Shown here: one piece after another, positions 48,276-61,319 of the stretch
Position numbering within the stretch: the first letter of the stretch is position 1
Layout of the letters: each line of letters opens with the position of its first letter
Source of the DNA: Vicia villosa
Taxonomy: Eukaryota; Streptophyta; Magnoliopsida; Fabales; Fabaceae
NCBI RefSeq assembly: GCF_029867415.1
Contig: NC_081182.1
Coordinates: 39,895,155 to 39,959,154 of the forward strand
Reading direction: 5' to 3'
DNA: 64,000 nucleotides
Position numbers and translations under genes: made by a program
Notes under the pieces: model-generated
Database searches by the model: none
What the model saw: the letters and a program-made list of their open reading frames with translations, nothing else
Told to the model about the DNA's origin: nothing

Positions 48276-48303
48276 GCTAAAAGACAAATTTGGCATAGTG
48301 TCT

Positions 48304-48605
48304 TCCTCTATATCTTACACTCCCGTACACAATTCTCAATAGGACAAGTTGTGGAGCCGTCAGTTATGCTTATGATTTCGTGATTAGAGAGGAGACTTAA
48401 CCATAATGGGCCAAGGGCTAAAGCCCACACTTTTGTCCACACCAATCAGGTTTCAGATACTCAGATTTTAATTAAAAGGATCACTTAATCAATAAAGGAG
48501 CCTAACTACTTATGCACCTCCATCAAAATCATGATTAACTCGTTTTTCACAAACTTATAAAATAACAATTGATTGCATCCCACAAAATATTAGATAAATC
48601 TAACT
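48304..48605 (-). mobile_element. copia 3' LTR, proximal part (right of the CACTA insertion)
   Basis: On the minus strand it starts after the polypurine tract AAGTGGGAGAA (48606-48616) with AGTTAGATTTATC and runs to the CACTA insertion point. The AAGTGGGAGAATGTTAGA-type junction is typical of plant copia elements (G to A changes here). Confidence 0.65.
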
Positions 48606-49990
48606 TTCTCCCACTTAGGCAAAATCAGTTGTGTGATTTTAAATTTTAAAAAACACATTTGAAAATGACTCTTAAGTTAATGACTAATTTAAAATGTGGC
48701 CCCATTTTAAGAAAATGCATGATTCCAAGTGCAGTATCAGAATATGACTCTATCCAACAAAAGCCAAGCAGTACTTAATCATAATGATTTTTATATCCTT
48801 CATTGACATAAAACCTTCCATGGTTACAAATACTACGGGTTCTGTCAACTAGTCATCTGTGTGGAGTGTGGCAAGAAAATAGCATGCCACTGTGATCCTA
48901 CAACCAACTGTTATTTTCTTTATCGGCCCTTAGCAATTTCTCTCAAATGCATTAAAGTCAAAGAAATTGCATGGTTTTATAAACCGTAATGCCTCAGCTT
49001 TAATATGGCGTCGACCACCGACACAGTGGTCCTGACAATGTCGAGCTCAAAATCATACCTCTGCTCCAATATGACATCAACCATCGATATAGTGGTCCCA
49101 AAGATGCCAAGCTCAAAATCATAACCACGCCTCGAACTCCAAACTAGTGTCAACCACAAGCATTGTGGTCCCAATGACAATGAGTCCCAATTGACATATA
49201 AATAAATAATGACAAATAATAATATTCATTGCATTATCAATTGCTCCAAATAAAAAAAATACTTGAGACTCCAACACTTAAAGCGTCCAAAATGAAATAC
49301 ATCGTGATAACAAAATAACATAAAGAATAAATTTCCACTAACCAAGTGCATCAAAGGAACTCGCAATGCCCGTGTTCTCAACATGGTATTTGAATACAAT
49401 GGGTCTAAGTCCCTTGGTTAGATGATCAACAAACATGAAATCAGTACCAATGTATCTTTCAAAATAATTTCAAAAACAGTTCCTAGAACTAAGCTAGCAT
49501 CTCCCACTAGTTCCATAATAACTTCAAGATCATTTCCTACCCTGAGCTTTCTTTCCCTCAAATTTTGTCTCCGCTGGTTTCTGAACCCCTTCAAATTTGT
49601 TCTTCTTGTTTAACCAAGATTTAAAAGCATGACAATTAGTTTTCTTTGTTTAACCAAGATTTAAAAGCATGACAATTAGTTTTCTTAGTACCATGGAAGA
49701 TTCATAATAGACTACACAATTGTCTTAGGGGCATATCTTCTATTAATTTTTTGGCCTCCCGTAGTTATCGGAAAAGTAATCAGTGTGGTGACATCTTAAC
49801 TAGTTTAGACATAACTCTTAGAAATTATACGTGATGGGATACCATTCACAATGATATCAAGAATGCATATATTAAGAACTTACAAGGTTTGTCTAATTTT
49901 AGAACATGTAAGTCTCGAGCTTTTGGCCTAATCCCCATAATTTTTATTCCTCTATCCATTTATAGATTTTTAGGCTCAACCTGCCTTTTG
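48606..49990 (-). pseudogene. copia internal relic: RNase H end, 3' UTR with 70-bp repeats, polypurine tract
   Basis: The minus-strand stretch IGTDFMFVDHLTKGLRPIVF (49395-49453) is the C-terminal motif of copia RNase H (usual form IGTD-x-MIADPLTKGL). Downstream, 48995-49190 holds three units of about 70 bp, each with a CAACCA..GTGGTCCC phrase (49009, 49077, 49148). The polypurine tract follows. Upstream, NCHAFKSWL remains suggest that a gag-derived piece is joined by internal deletion. A 41-bp stretch is tandemly duplicated at 49604-49686. The element is dead. Confidence 0.7.
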
Positions 49991-50847
49991 ATAATTTTTT
50001 TAGTGATTTCCATGTTGAAGCGTTCATGAAGGTTGTGAAGGTAGTTGGGAAAGTTTGATATATTTAAGAAAGAGATAAGACAAAAATATAGTGTGTCATG
50101 TGTTAAGGATATCATGTAAACTTATTTTAATTTAATGGTCAAATTTAGTGGAATACGGTGAGAGACTTAATTGATCCCTCTTACTAAAAGCCACCTTATT
50201 AAATATATGTATAAAATTAATTTAGACTGATTTTACTTCGAACCGTCACATCGAATTGGACTGAAGTTAAAATAACTGAATCGCTATATTTGGTTAGTGA
50301 ACTAAACCATATTGCATAAAGCCACAAACAGTTTTATAACTGCACAAAAACTAAAATCGAACCAAATCAAATTGAAACTGAAATGAGAAATACTAAAAAC
50401 AAGCTTTAATTTTTTACAAAAATTAAAAATAGTTTAACGGTTCAATTCTTTAATAAATGGTTCAGTTTAAGAAAAGTAAACTTTTAATCGTTCGATACAA
50501 TTAAGAATTTTGAAACGGTATATCAAACAAATCACTATTATGATTTGATTCTGTTCTGAATAAATTAAAACAATCCGGTCTAATTTGAATACAATTTTTA
50601 CTATGATAGTAAATCATTATTTTAAATCAGATTTTCATCAATAATTAATTAAATTACAATTTTTGAAATACAAAATTATTTAATAAATTAAACAACTGAC
50701 ACACGTTTATAACATAATTAAAAAAACATATAATTCAAATTAATTAATTAAATAAAAATATTATAACTTCTCCAATCATATGATTTTAAAAACCACTCTC
50801 CACTCTCTTAAATCAATCTTCACTGTCCAGTCTCCCTCTAGTCAATC
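49991..50847. other. Non-coding spacer
   Basis: AT-rich. Contains GAACCAAATC/GGTTCAATT vocabulary (50220-50590) suggesting a decayed hAT-like element, but no ends were found. Confidence 0.4.
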
Positions 50848-50855
50848 TTCACTCC

Positions 50856-51557
<702 letters not shown>

Positions 51558-51565
51558 TTCACTCC

Positions 51566-52378
51566 TTATATAATTTGCATTACATTTATTATATTATATG
51601 TGTCTCCAACTGTCGTCTTTAGGCCCTTTTCTTATAATTTATCATCTTTTGGTACATTTTACTATAATTTTCTTTTTTATTTTTACATGTTATTTCCACT
51701 TTTCCTCTCTCATATTCAAACTTTCTAAATCTACATTGTCCAATATAGAGTTTCAACATTATTATTTTTACTGTTTTGATTTGTTTTAATTTTATTTTTT
51801 GGTACATTCTACTATACTTTCTTATTTGTTTTACAGGTTGCAAGGCTGTATTTTTTTTTTTTATATCACGCCAAACCAATTGGTCAATTAAATGTCCAAC
51901 GATTTGTTGATTTGATCTAATTGTATCTTACTCTTCCTTAAATCATAATATTTGACAGTTTATAATGTTTAATTTGTAAACAATAAGTGCAAATCAAATA
52001 TTGATTTTTAATCATAATTTACTTTTCAATAACATTGTAAAGTATTGGAGAATACCCAAGTATCTAAACATTGTAATCATAAAATTTAAACAATTATAAA
52101 TATTGAGATTGAGACTTGCTTATCATTGTCTAGCATTTTGCTGTTTTTATAGCTATTTACACATGATAATTTTTCATCAATAGATCAAACTCTAAGAATT
52201 TAAATAATTATTATATAAAATATTTTAAAGATTTAATAAATAATAATAACAATAATATCCTATTTTCTTAATTGAAAACGTGGAGTGAAAACGTGGAGGT
52301 TATATTTTAAACTTTTTCTAAAAAAAATTATTTAGGGTTTAGTTAAGTAATTGAAAGTATGGAGGATGGAGGTTGGCA
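51566..52378. other. AT-rich non-coding stretch
   Basis: Nothing recognised beyond low-complexity T/C-rich tracts (51600-51730). Confidence 0.5.
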
Positions 52379-52387
52379 TTTTTTTTT

Positions 52388-53655
52388 GGAAATTTCTTAA
52401 CAGACCTCCTAACCTTCTTGACCACCCTGGCGAAATTTCCAGAATGCCCCTATATTTCGAAAATGCATCTCCAAAATCACTTTTTTCTGAGTTTTCGGAG
52501 ATGCATTTCCGAAAAATCCTTTTTTTGTTGGGAAGGGGGTGTGTTCGGAGATGCATATCCGAAATATTCCAAGACCAAATTGGTCTTGGAATGTTTCGGA
52601 TATACACTTCCGAAAGAATTCTATAATTATTAAAAAATTAAAATCAAAGTGAATCAATACAATTAATAGGTATAAAATCAAGGTGAATCAATAAAATGAA
52701 GGTGAATCAAAATTTCCTAAACAATTTTAAAGTTAAAAATTATTTTACTAACTTATATAAATCAAAAACATTTTAATTTCATAATTAAATTTTGATTATT
52801 TAGAATTAAATATAAAATTTATTCTTTAAATAAAATTAAGACAATTTTTTTTTAAAATTTTTTTAAACTAAATAAAAATTTATAACTCATTTTTAATTAT
52901 GAATCAGAATAGAAATATATAAATATATAATAATAATTATTAATTTTATAAGTGAAATATATAAAAATATAATAATTATTATATAAATATATAATAATAT
53001 AATAATTATTATAAATTAAAACACTATTTTTTTTAATTTTTTTAATTATTATATAAATATATAAATATATTTATAATTAATATATAATAATTATTATATA
53101 AATATATAAATATAATTTTAATTTTTCTAAATATATAATAATTATTATAATTATTATATAAATATATAAATATATAAATTAAAACACTCATTTTTTTAAT
53201 TTTTTTTGTAAATATATAATAATTATTATAAATATATAAATAAAAAATTATAAATCATTTTGTAAGTGAAATTATTTTAATTAAAATTATTTTAAATTTT
53301 AAAATATGAATTAGAATAGAAATATATAATTATTATTATTCATAACTCATAAATTATATCAAAATATATAATTATTATTATTCATTACTCATAAATTATA
53401 TCAAATTTATGATATATGAATTAATTAATATTATAAAATTAATTTTTGGGATTTTTTTAGATTTTTTTTTGTTGTTTTGGAGATGCATCTCCGAATTTGT
53501 CAAAATCCCAATTTTTGGGATTTTTTCGGAAATGCACTTCCGAAGTCTGAAAAAATTTTGAAAAAAAAATATTTCGGAAATGCATTTCCGAAGCGGGGTA
53601 AAATTGGGTTTTCGCAGGGGGTGACCCCCATAGGGAGGTGGGTAAAGAAATTTTC
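52388..53655. mobile_element. MULE-like element (1.27 kb) with subterminal palindromes
   Basis: Imperfect inverted ends GGAAATTTCTTAACAGACCT (left) and AGGTGGGTAAAGAAATTTTC (right) lie between T8-9 tracts that may be its target duplication. The palindrome TTCGGAAATGCATTTCCGAA recurs with small changes: left at 52456, 52494, 52544 and 52595; right at 53478, 53525 and 53573. A perfect 13-bp-arm hairpin ATTCCAAGACCAA lies at 52567-52593. The interior is AT-only. The overlapping short frames on both strands are products of the palindromes, not genes. Confidence 0.7.
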
Positions 53656-53967
53656 TTTTTTTTACTACTTTTTAATTTAAGTAGTTGAGAACGTGTGTGG
53701 TTTTTTTAATAATATTTCAATTTAAGTCATTTTAAATTGGCTAAAAATTAATTTTAATTTTAATTTTTTTTATTATGTTAAAAATATATTATTACTAATA
53801 TAAATTATTATTAACTTCTTACATTAAAAATAAAGTCAACAAAAAAACATTAATATAAATGTGTTTTATACTTTTTTAAATGAGTATTTATCAATAATAA
53901 TATAATAAAATTTATCCGTGCATCGTAATAATATAATAAATTTATCTGTGCATCGTACAGATTCATC

Positions 53968-54090
<123 letters not shown>

Positions 54091-54119
54091 TTGCTAACCT
54101 AGACCTACTAGATTTTATT

Positions 54120-54472
54120 ATTATTTTAGCAACATGCACTTTAGAGTGCATTTAACTATTTTTTAGTTAAAGCTTACTAAAACACACTTTCATAAAAATA
54201 AGTGGGTGAACGTAAATCTATTAAATTTTATGAAGGTCTATTTTAGTAACATGCACCTTAGGGTGCATTTAACCATTTTTTAGTTAAAGTTTACTAAAAC
54301 ACACTTGCATGAAAATAATTGGGTGTATTTTAGCCAATCCCACTGAGATATGGTTAAATATCCCAACTTATTTTTATGAATGTGTGTTTTAGCAACATGC
54401 ACCTTGAGGTGCATTTAATTATTTTTTAGTTAATGATGCTAAAATAGATGTTCATAAAAATAAGTGTGTTAA
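54120..54472. repeat. Triplicated 85-bp palindrome-bearing repeat
   Basis: Three direct copies start at about 54124, 54240 and 54388. Each reads TTTAGCAACATGCACCTTAG, GGTGCATTTAAC, ATTTTTTAGTTAA, and then (first two copies) ACTAAAACACACTT. The TGCACCTTAGGGTGCA core is itself a palindrome in each copy. Confidence 0.85.
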
Positions 54473-54479
54473 TTTTTTT

Positions 54480-54905
54480 TATAAGCAAGTTTCAATATAA
54501 AGAGAACAAAAGTTTTTCAACCCGATTAAAAAAACCGAGACAAAAACTCGGAGAAGAAAAATTACATACCAATTAAGACGTAAGAGAGATAAAACAAATG
54601 ATTTTTACAAAACTCATAAAAATTCTAATTGGTATTTATAATATTTTCGGTAAAAGACCACCTACACAACAAAACATTGATATTCCAAACGACATCCAAA
54701 ACGGTCCAATCTTCCTCCCTAAAAATGATTTCGGGTTCCTAAGAATCCACAAACTCCAACTTATTGGCAACCAAACACAACCTTCTTTTCCTTTTTTGAC
54801 ATTCTTGAATTTGCAAAAACGACTCAACCTCAAAAAGCTTTTCATGAAACTATCCGCCTCAAAATTAATAAAATTATATAAATTAATAAAATATCTTTCA
54901 TTCAA
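54480..54905 (-). pseudogene. LINE 3' tail relic
   Basis: On the minus strand, WLPISWSLWILRNPKSFLGR then FWMSFGISMFCCV resembles the last part of plant LINE ORF2 after the zinc motif (W-x-LW-x-RN). The 3' end carries the same TACAAAACTCATAAAAATT phrase as the LINE at 16.5 kb. The rest of ORF2 is missing, as in 5'-truncated LINE copies. Confidence 0.55.
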
Positions 54906-55910
54906 ATATCATTATTTATAAAAATAAAATATTAATATACTTAAATTATAACATTTGTGGGTAATAGATAACTATATGAGTTAATTTTTGGATGCAAAAC
55001 TAAATATATACCGTTTTATTTATATATAATTGCAGTATATAGTTTTTACGTTAATAGTATATATTCTAATAAGTAATAACTACATTGGTTAAGATATAAT
55101 TATTGAGGCACAATGATAATCTATATTTATATTGTAACTATCAATCAAAAAAATAATTTTTTAAAAATATTAAATAAAAAGTACCATCTACAATGATAAT
55201 TCATATTTATATAATAACTATTAGATAAAAAATATTTTTAAAAAATATTTTAAAATATATATTATATAAATAGTTACATCTACAAAATCATATTTGAATC
55301 ACAAAAAACAATTCACATAATTATATATTACTCTTACTTATTAATATTTAACCATATTAATAATTTAAAAAAAAAACAATGGGAACTGAACGAAAAGTGT
55401 TTTATGAATTTATTTGAAATTTAATAATTAACATACAATCATATTACTAACATTTATGGTTAATATATGATTATATTAAGATTTTTGTTTAAATAATTAT
55501 TTTAATTTCTAATTTTAAAATTGGAAAAAAATATTTATAATTATGTTAGCAACAAATATTTTGAATTAATATATAATTATTTTTAACTATTGGCTTAAAC
55601 ATTAATACATGTTTATATATTAATCACCAAATAAAAATACCATCTATCAAATTAATTTTGATTGATTACTATTTTTTTTAAAAGACGTAAAATCAAATAT
55701 TTTTATTCTTAAAAGATAGTGTGAATTAAATTTGAAGAATATTATATAAATTATAAATAAAGAAGATTATAGAAAAAAAAATCAATCTAATATATTGATT
55801 TTATTGCATTCAAATTTAATAGTTATGATTAATTTTTCTTATTTTTCTTTTCTCTATAACTAAATATTTAATTTTTTCTCTCTTTGAAGTAATAATGAGA
55901 TGAAAGGAAA
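54906..55910. other. AT-rich non-coding stretch upstream of the nucleotidyltransferase gene
   Basis: Short duplicated ACAATGATAATYYATATTTA phrases at 55110 and 55193. No coding frame. Confidence 0.5.
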
Positions 55911-55919
55911 ATAGTACAG

Positions 55920-56238
55920 TTTTGCGAAATAAAGCCGAATCGTCAGCGAATCCAATCCAACAGAAAGATTATATTCGTACTTCATCCATTATCTTCACCA
56001 ATTATTTCTCCCTCTCTCTGCGCGCGCCGCCGCTGCTTCTCTTCGTAAGTACTCCTCTCACAACAGATCCATTCAATCCCAAACCCTAGAAGCTTCTTCC
56101 ATATCTTCAATTTTCACTCTCACAACATCTCTCTCGCACGTCCTTTCTGCATACTACAATTTTTTGGTTAATTTTCCCTCTTCAAAGCTTAACCAAGTAC
56201 TGTTACTTTCTCTTACTTGCTCAGGTTTCGAAGCAACG
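55920..56238 (+). promoter_or_regulatory. 5' leader of the nucleotidyltransferase gene with a probable leader intron
   Basis: Composition changes sharply from AT-rich to a CT/GC-rich leader (CTCTCTCTGCGCGCGCCGCC at 56010-56030). A donor TTC/GTAAGTAC at 56045 and an acceptor TTGCTCAG/GTTTCG at 56224 fit a 5' UTR intron of 180 bp, which is common in plant housekeeping genes. Transcription start not determined. Confidence 0.6.
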
Positions 56239-59200
56239 ATGGAGTTATCCGAAAGAGGTAAGCGAATTCAATCCATTCCTATAATTTTCTAGGTTCTTAG
56301 GTCTTAAGAAGATCGGTAACCATATAGTACTAGTTGTGTCTGTAAATTGTTGATGTGTTATATTCGTTTTTGATTTTGCAATATCAGATGCTGCACTCAC
56401 CTAGATAACTTGAATTTCTAGAAAAAAAAATACTACAGTTGACTTTAATATCTGCATTGTGAATGAGATTGGAGATGCTGATTTCTTTTGGCTTACATAA
56501 CAGTGGAACTAAAGTAGTGGTAACCAGAGCAGTCTTTGAGGGTCCCGCACATGACCTAAAATTTGTTAGGGTTAAAATATGGCTAAATAGATCTCTCATA
56601 AAATATTTGTCTTGGTTAAACCCAATATTTGTCTTGGTTAAACCCTAATTAGATAGGGCCTCTATTTTCTTTGTCTCGGTTAAACTACGAATAATTTACA
56701 CAGGGTCTCCAAAAATTTGAGACAGCTTTGGTGGTGGCAATCATACTTACGTTTTAATTAAGTAGTTATGTTTTCAGACACGAGGGAGTGAGGTAGTTAC
56801 TAGTTTGTGTGTTTGAGGTCTTATCTTCTTTAAATAAGAAGAGAACTCTAAGTGCCATTTGAACCCAACTCTTTTTTGTAAAATTCTATAAGTTCTCTTA
56901 GATAGCTGACAAATTCAGCTTAAATTAGATTGAAGCAATTTTACTTCATTTTATGTTGTTATAGAAGTAGTTTATATGCATAAACTGGTTATCCAAAAAA
57001 GGTTGGAGTACCGAAGAAATTACCTACCTAAGAATGTGTTGAAAGTCCCGTCCTCATTGCGGTCTGCCCCCATTCGCATAAATTGCGACATTTGACTTGA
57101 CTTCATTGCAACCTTCAACACCTTCATTGTGTTGGGTTTGAAGGGGGTGGATTTAGTCACTCGTTGTTTAGAGATGTCTTGTGTGGTGTTTATAAAGTTT
57201 GGGCAGCCCTCACCCTACAAGCCGGTTTTGTAGAGATGAGTTAGGCTCAACCCAAATTCTAAGAGAATGTCTCATTCCCCTATCCATTTATTTTTTTGTT
57301 AAATATTAGTCTTTCAAATATAGGCAAACACTATTAGTTTTGAAGCAGTAAATTACTCATTTATCTCTTATGTCAGACCAACTAAAGGCTGCAGAGAGGC
57401 TCGAATCGGAGAAATTAGCCAAGATCAATTTCAACCCTACACGCATCGTTGATTTAGACGCACTTCTTTGTGATACATACGATAAACAATGTCCAAGGCC
57501 AGTTCATTATGACAACAGGAGAGATTTGATTCGCATCTTCAATATGATAGCACAGGAAATATATGGTAATATTTTAATCCATGTTTCCTAAAAATTTGGC
57601 CCGCAAATTTTGCTTTCAAAAGAATAGAAGAAGTTGGTAGTATATTTCCCACTTCATTGCATCTAATTGTACTGATTATTCAATCTTTCTTTATCATTTA
57701 TATGCACTAATTCATTAATTAATTGTAGAGTTTAATACGAAACTATGTAGTAGTAGTACTTTGGGTAATTTAATGGAGCATGAAATCAATCTGCCAAATG
57801 TTTTTTCTCTTTTTGATTGAATTGACCTGATTTACTTCATTTATTCTCTCTGATTTCATATTGGAAACTTGTCTTTTTGGTAGAGAAGCAGCTTTTGCAT
57901 TGGGACTGAACATTTAACAACGTCAGACTATTGCGAAATTGTTATTTTTTTGCTCATCGATTATTTATTTCACTCACTACCAAAGTACCAGTTATCGATT
58001 GAAACATTAAATTTAAGTATATATTTTCATCTTGCAATTCCCCCTGTTCTAAAATAGAAAAACAAAACCACCCTCTTTTAAAATTAAAATGACTTTTTAC
58101 CTCTCCCTTTTTATCATCTCCTATTCATTTTACACTTATTGGTCCTTTTACTTCAACTTTAGCTCAATTTTTATGCCTTCCTTTGATAATATGCTATATT
58201 CCCTTCAGGCAATAGTAAGTCATCCCCCGTTGTGGAAGAATATGGATCATTTGTAATGGACATTTTCAATGAAAAAAGTGATCTTGACTTGTCTATCAAT
58301 TTCAGTAAAGATTCCATTGAAATTAGTCGGCAGAAGAAGATTGACACCCTTCGGAAGTTCAGCAAGAAACTACGCTCAATTCAAAGTAAGGTTATCATAC
58401 TACCTGCTTTTACTGTTGGCTTTTGCCAATGGAAAAGTTCTGCAATAAACATCACTTATTCTTGAATTATTTATCAAATCTCATGTGCTTTAATATGTCT
58501 GAGTTAATTGGGGTTCATAGGTAATAACATATTTGTTCTATATATGCATAACATGAAGCATAATTATTCAAGAATATGATCTCAGAGCTTTGTATTATTT
58601 GAGTTTGCTGCACAATTGATTATTATCATGGTTCTTTTATAAATTGTTTAACGTGTCTTTCTAATAATCTTTATCTTAGAATTGTGGATGGACTGTGATA
58701 CCATATTAAAATTTGAGCCTCCTTATAGATATGACAATAGGCCTATAAAGATTGGAGTAACCTTACGACAAGTTATGGCATAACTAATTTGCAAAACATA
58801 AAGAGTGGAGAAAATTGGATGAGGAAGTCGGAAGAGACTGGTCCCACTTGTAGCTTCACATTAAGGTGCAGATTGATATAGTTGTCGGCTATGAAGCATG
58901 GACATCTCTAGGATTAGGTGTGTTGCAATGTCCGATACGTGTCAGTGTCCGACACTTGTAAGACACCCGTACGGCACATGTTGGAAAACTTTTAAAAGTG
59001 TCCCAAAAAATAGTTTTTTTTCTCTGTTTCGACACTCTTTGAATTAGTGCCTGACACACGTATGTAACTCATACGACACGTGTTGGAATTGACACCTGTA
59101 TGACACTCATACAACACGGGTTGGACAATTCAGACAAGTGTTTTAATTTATTTATTTTTGCTTCAACACATCTTATACTTATTTTGAACACATCTCGACT

Positions 59201-61319
59201 CAAACACATTTGAAAAGGTTAAAGATGTGTCGAAACAATGATAATCAATGAAGGATTAAATACATTAAATTTGAATAGAATATTTTTCACTCTTTTAATA
59301 GTAGATAGATAATTGAAGGTCAAATACCATCATATATGTAGCGGTGTCGGTGTCCTATGTTTTTGACATTATCGGTTTTAGAGTGTCCGGGCCTGTTAAT
59401 AAACATGGAGCATGTCCCCAGCGACTTCTTCAAAAGATGTTTTATCTTTTGTTGTCCAAATAATAATCTCACTCTTTTTCAAATCTGCGCCATCTGATTT
59501 TATGTTTTCTGGATACATAGTTGTCTACAAGTTCTATTTTGCAATGCGAGGAATCAAATTATTATTTACAACATGAAACTGAAAATTATTGGAATCTCAG
59601 CTTTGATAAGTACAAACGATTTTTTAAATTGAAAAATAGATGTTTCTGTTATCTTTGTTATGCTCTCGTTAAAAAGATTCAGACATTGGGTTTGATTCAT
59701 TTTTATTGTGCAATGTTGGTATGTTATGAATCTACAGCTTTGAAGTTGTTGTAGGAATTATAACATCATTGGCTGTTGTGTTGCAGGAAATGGGCATGTT
59801 ACTGCTTTAGAAGTTATCCTGTCTGCCAAAGTACCGATTATAAAAGTTACTGATAGTGGAACAGGTATTGAATGTGATTTATCAGTTGGAAATTGGGATG
59901 GCATTGCAAAATCCCATATTATCCGTGCAATTTCTGCCATAGATGAAAGGTTTCAAAAGCTATCTTTACTGGTAAATATGATGCCTCTGCTGTTTTGATG
60001 CCATTTCAATGAAGTCCAGCATCAATATCTTTACTTTGTTTTAAATGTTACAGCAGATAATTCTTTGGTGTTTTTGAGTAAATATTTTATTTAGGACCCA
60101 TTTGAAGTGAGAAAAAGAAACAGATGGAAAATCTGTAGTGATATTGAAATTGTGATAAATAGTCAAATTGGTCATGTTTAAACACATGATTTTTGATAGG
60201 TTAATGGATTGACAGTGGCAAACCTTGTGACCAGTTTTGTCAGAAAGTTACCATAGAATTGGCATTAAAAAGTTTTTAGTGGATAGCTTTTCCACTAATC
60301 TTATTTATCTCATATCCTTCTTTGCTGGTGGCCTCATTTGTAACATGCTAGATCCACTTTCTCTTAAATGTCAAACCTACTGTTCTGGATACATTTTTTT
60401 GTATAACTGACTAATTTTTAGGAGTCATTTTGGTGCATTATGTATGCATATTGTAGATGAAATCATGGGCCAAGGCACATAATATCAACAGTTCCAGAGA
60501 CGCCACTTTGAATTCTTTGTCGATCATATCATTTGTTGCTTTTCATTTGCAGGTATTGAACATTTTAAATATCTGTTGAAAAACACACGCACCGCACGCA
60601 CGCAACGCACACGACTTAGGTTTTTTTTCCAATACACCCATCACACCAACTACAGTTGGACTTTGCGTGTGGATATAAATGATCGGCGACCTAGATCGAT
60701 AGCCTTTGATGATGCCACATTAGATTTTAATATTGAGCATAACTCATTTTTACAAAACTGATGAGGATGTCTCTCTTTAGAAACTCTTATCATGCCTTTT
60801 AGCTTTTCTGAACTTGGGTTTTCCGCAATAAACACATTATTAGTCCATTAAACAACCATTACTCTTTGTTAAGCATTAAGCGACTTATCGTCAACTGGCA
60901 CATGTGAGATGATTTGTGTAAAGGACATGTTTTTCAAATTCTTTTTCTTTAAAACAAACGGTTGACAAGGTAAAATATCAGGCGGGATATGTATGTAACT
61001 GAAAACTGATTGTAAATATCACATTTGTCATGTCATGAACACATCATTTTAGATAAAAATAGTAGTCAGAAAATCTTTGAAAGTAACATATTTATTGGTA
61101 ATTTTAGAAAGCAGCAATACATTTCTAAGAGTGGTAGATGAATCAGCTTAGAAACAAATTAATTTAACATTACTTACATATTTCCTAAATAGTACCCTGT
61201 GATGCGTTGTCCATATGTTATTTTCTTTGCTGAGTTCTTCTGATTCTTCATTTTCCATTTATTTTAATTGCAGACTTGCGATCCTCCCATATTACCTCCA
61301 TTCTCTACTTTACTTAAAG
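56239..61319 (+). CDS. Nucleotidyltransferase (poly(A)/uridylyl-transferase-like) gene, 5' six coding exons
   Basis: Exons: 56239-56257, 57377-57565, 58209-58385, 59787-59971, 60457-60552, 61274-61319. All introns are GT-AG and every join keeps one frame through 237 codons. The last exon ends after the first base of a codon, so the gene continues beyond the window. The protein starts MELSERDQLKAAERLESEK. The catalytic core of the DNA polymerase beta-type nucleotidyltransferase fold is complete: GS at 82-83, D-x-D at 94/96 (SDLDLSINF) and the third Asp at 159 (IECDLSV). The start of the helical central domain follows (LMKSWAKAHNI, residues 190-200, then LNSLSIISFVAFHLQ). This matches plant non-canonical poly(A) polymerase/TUTase relatives (HESO1-like family), which add U or A tails to RNA 3' ends. 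Substrate choice cannot be told here. The ATG at 57370 overlaps an acceptor and is not the start. Confidence 0.9.
57010..57295. mobile_element. Legume LTR/TRIM-like remnant in intron 1
   Basis: Contains GGGCAGCCCTCACCCTACAA, GCCGGTTTTGTAGAG, GAGTTAGGCTCAACCCAAAT and TCTAAGA, a very common legume LTR-like block order. A related copy lies in the last intron at 62475-62640. Confidence 0.55.
58890..59420. mobile_element. GTGTCCGACAC-rich dispersed repeat in intron 3
   Basis: GTCCGATACGTGTCAGTGTC, ACACCCGTACGGCACATGTT and TGACACTCATACAACACGGG are repeated with palindromic ACACGTGT cores. The look is that of a dispersed plant repeat (non-autonomous DNA transposon). Ends not resolved. Confidence 0.4.

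Larger units (their letters stand above)
42233..48300 (-). mobile_element. CACTA (En/Spm) element, 6.07 kb, defective
   Basis: CACTACAACACGG at the left and TTTGGCATAGTG at the right (inverted CACTA ends), with TSD TCT on both sides (42230-42232 and 48301-48303). Both subterminal zones (42260-42660 and 47955-48270) are packed with AAAGCGCT/AGCGCTTTT repeats, about ten per side, joined by a GTAGACCCCCCTATAAGAG-like spacer. Coding on the minus strand: the transposase N-terminus (43979-44647), then a Ulp1-like tail (42984-43433). A copia-type LTR (44984-46550) is inserted upstream. Most of the TNP2 catalytic region is missing. Confidence 0.93.

Noticed and set aside
52332..52681. Overlapping frames of about 90 codons on both strands
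   Set aside because: They share near-identical residues such as GNAF/MHLR because they read the same subterminal palindromes in different frames. No domain is present.
57370..57591. ATG at 57370 as a gene start for the nucleotidyltransferase
   Set aside because: This ATG overlaps the polypyrimidine-CAG acceptor of exon 2. Exon 1 at 56239 joins in frame and has a proper leader, so the frame is an exon with read-through into intron 2.
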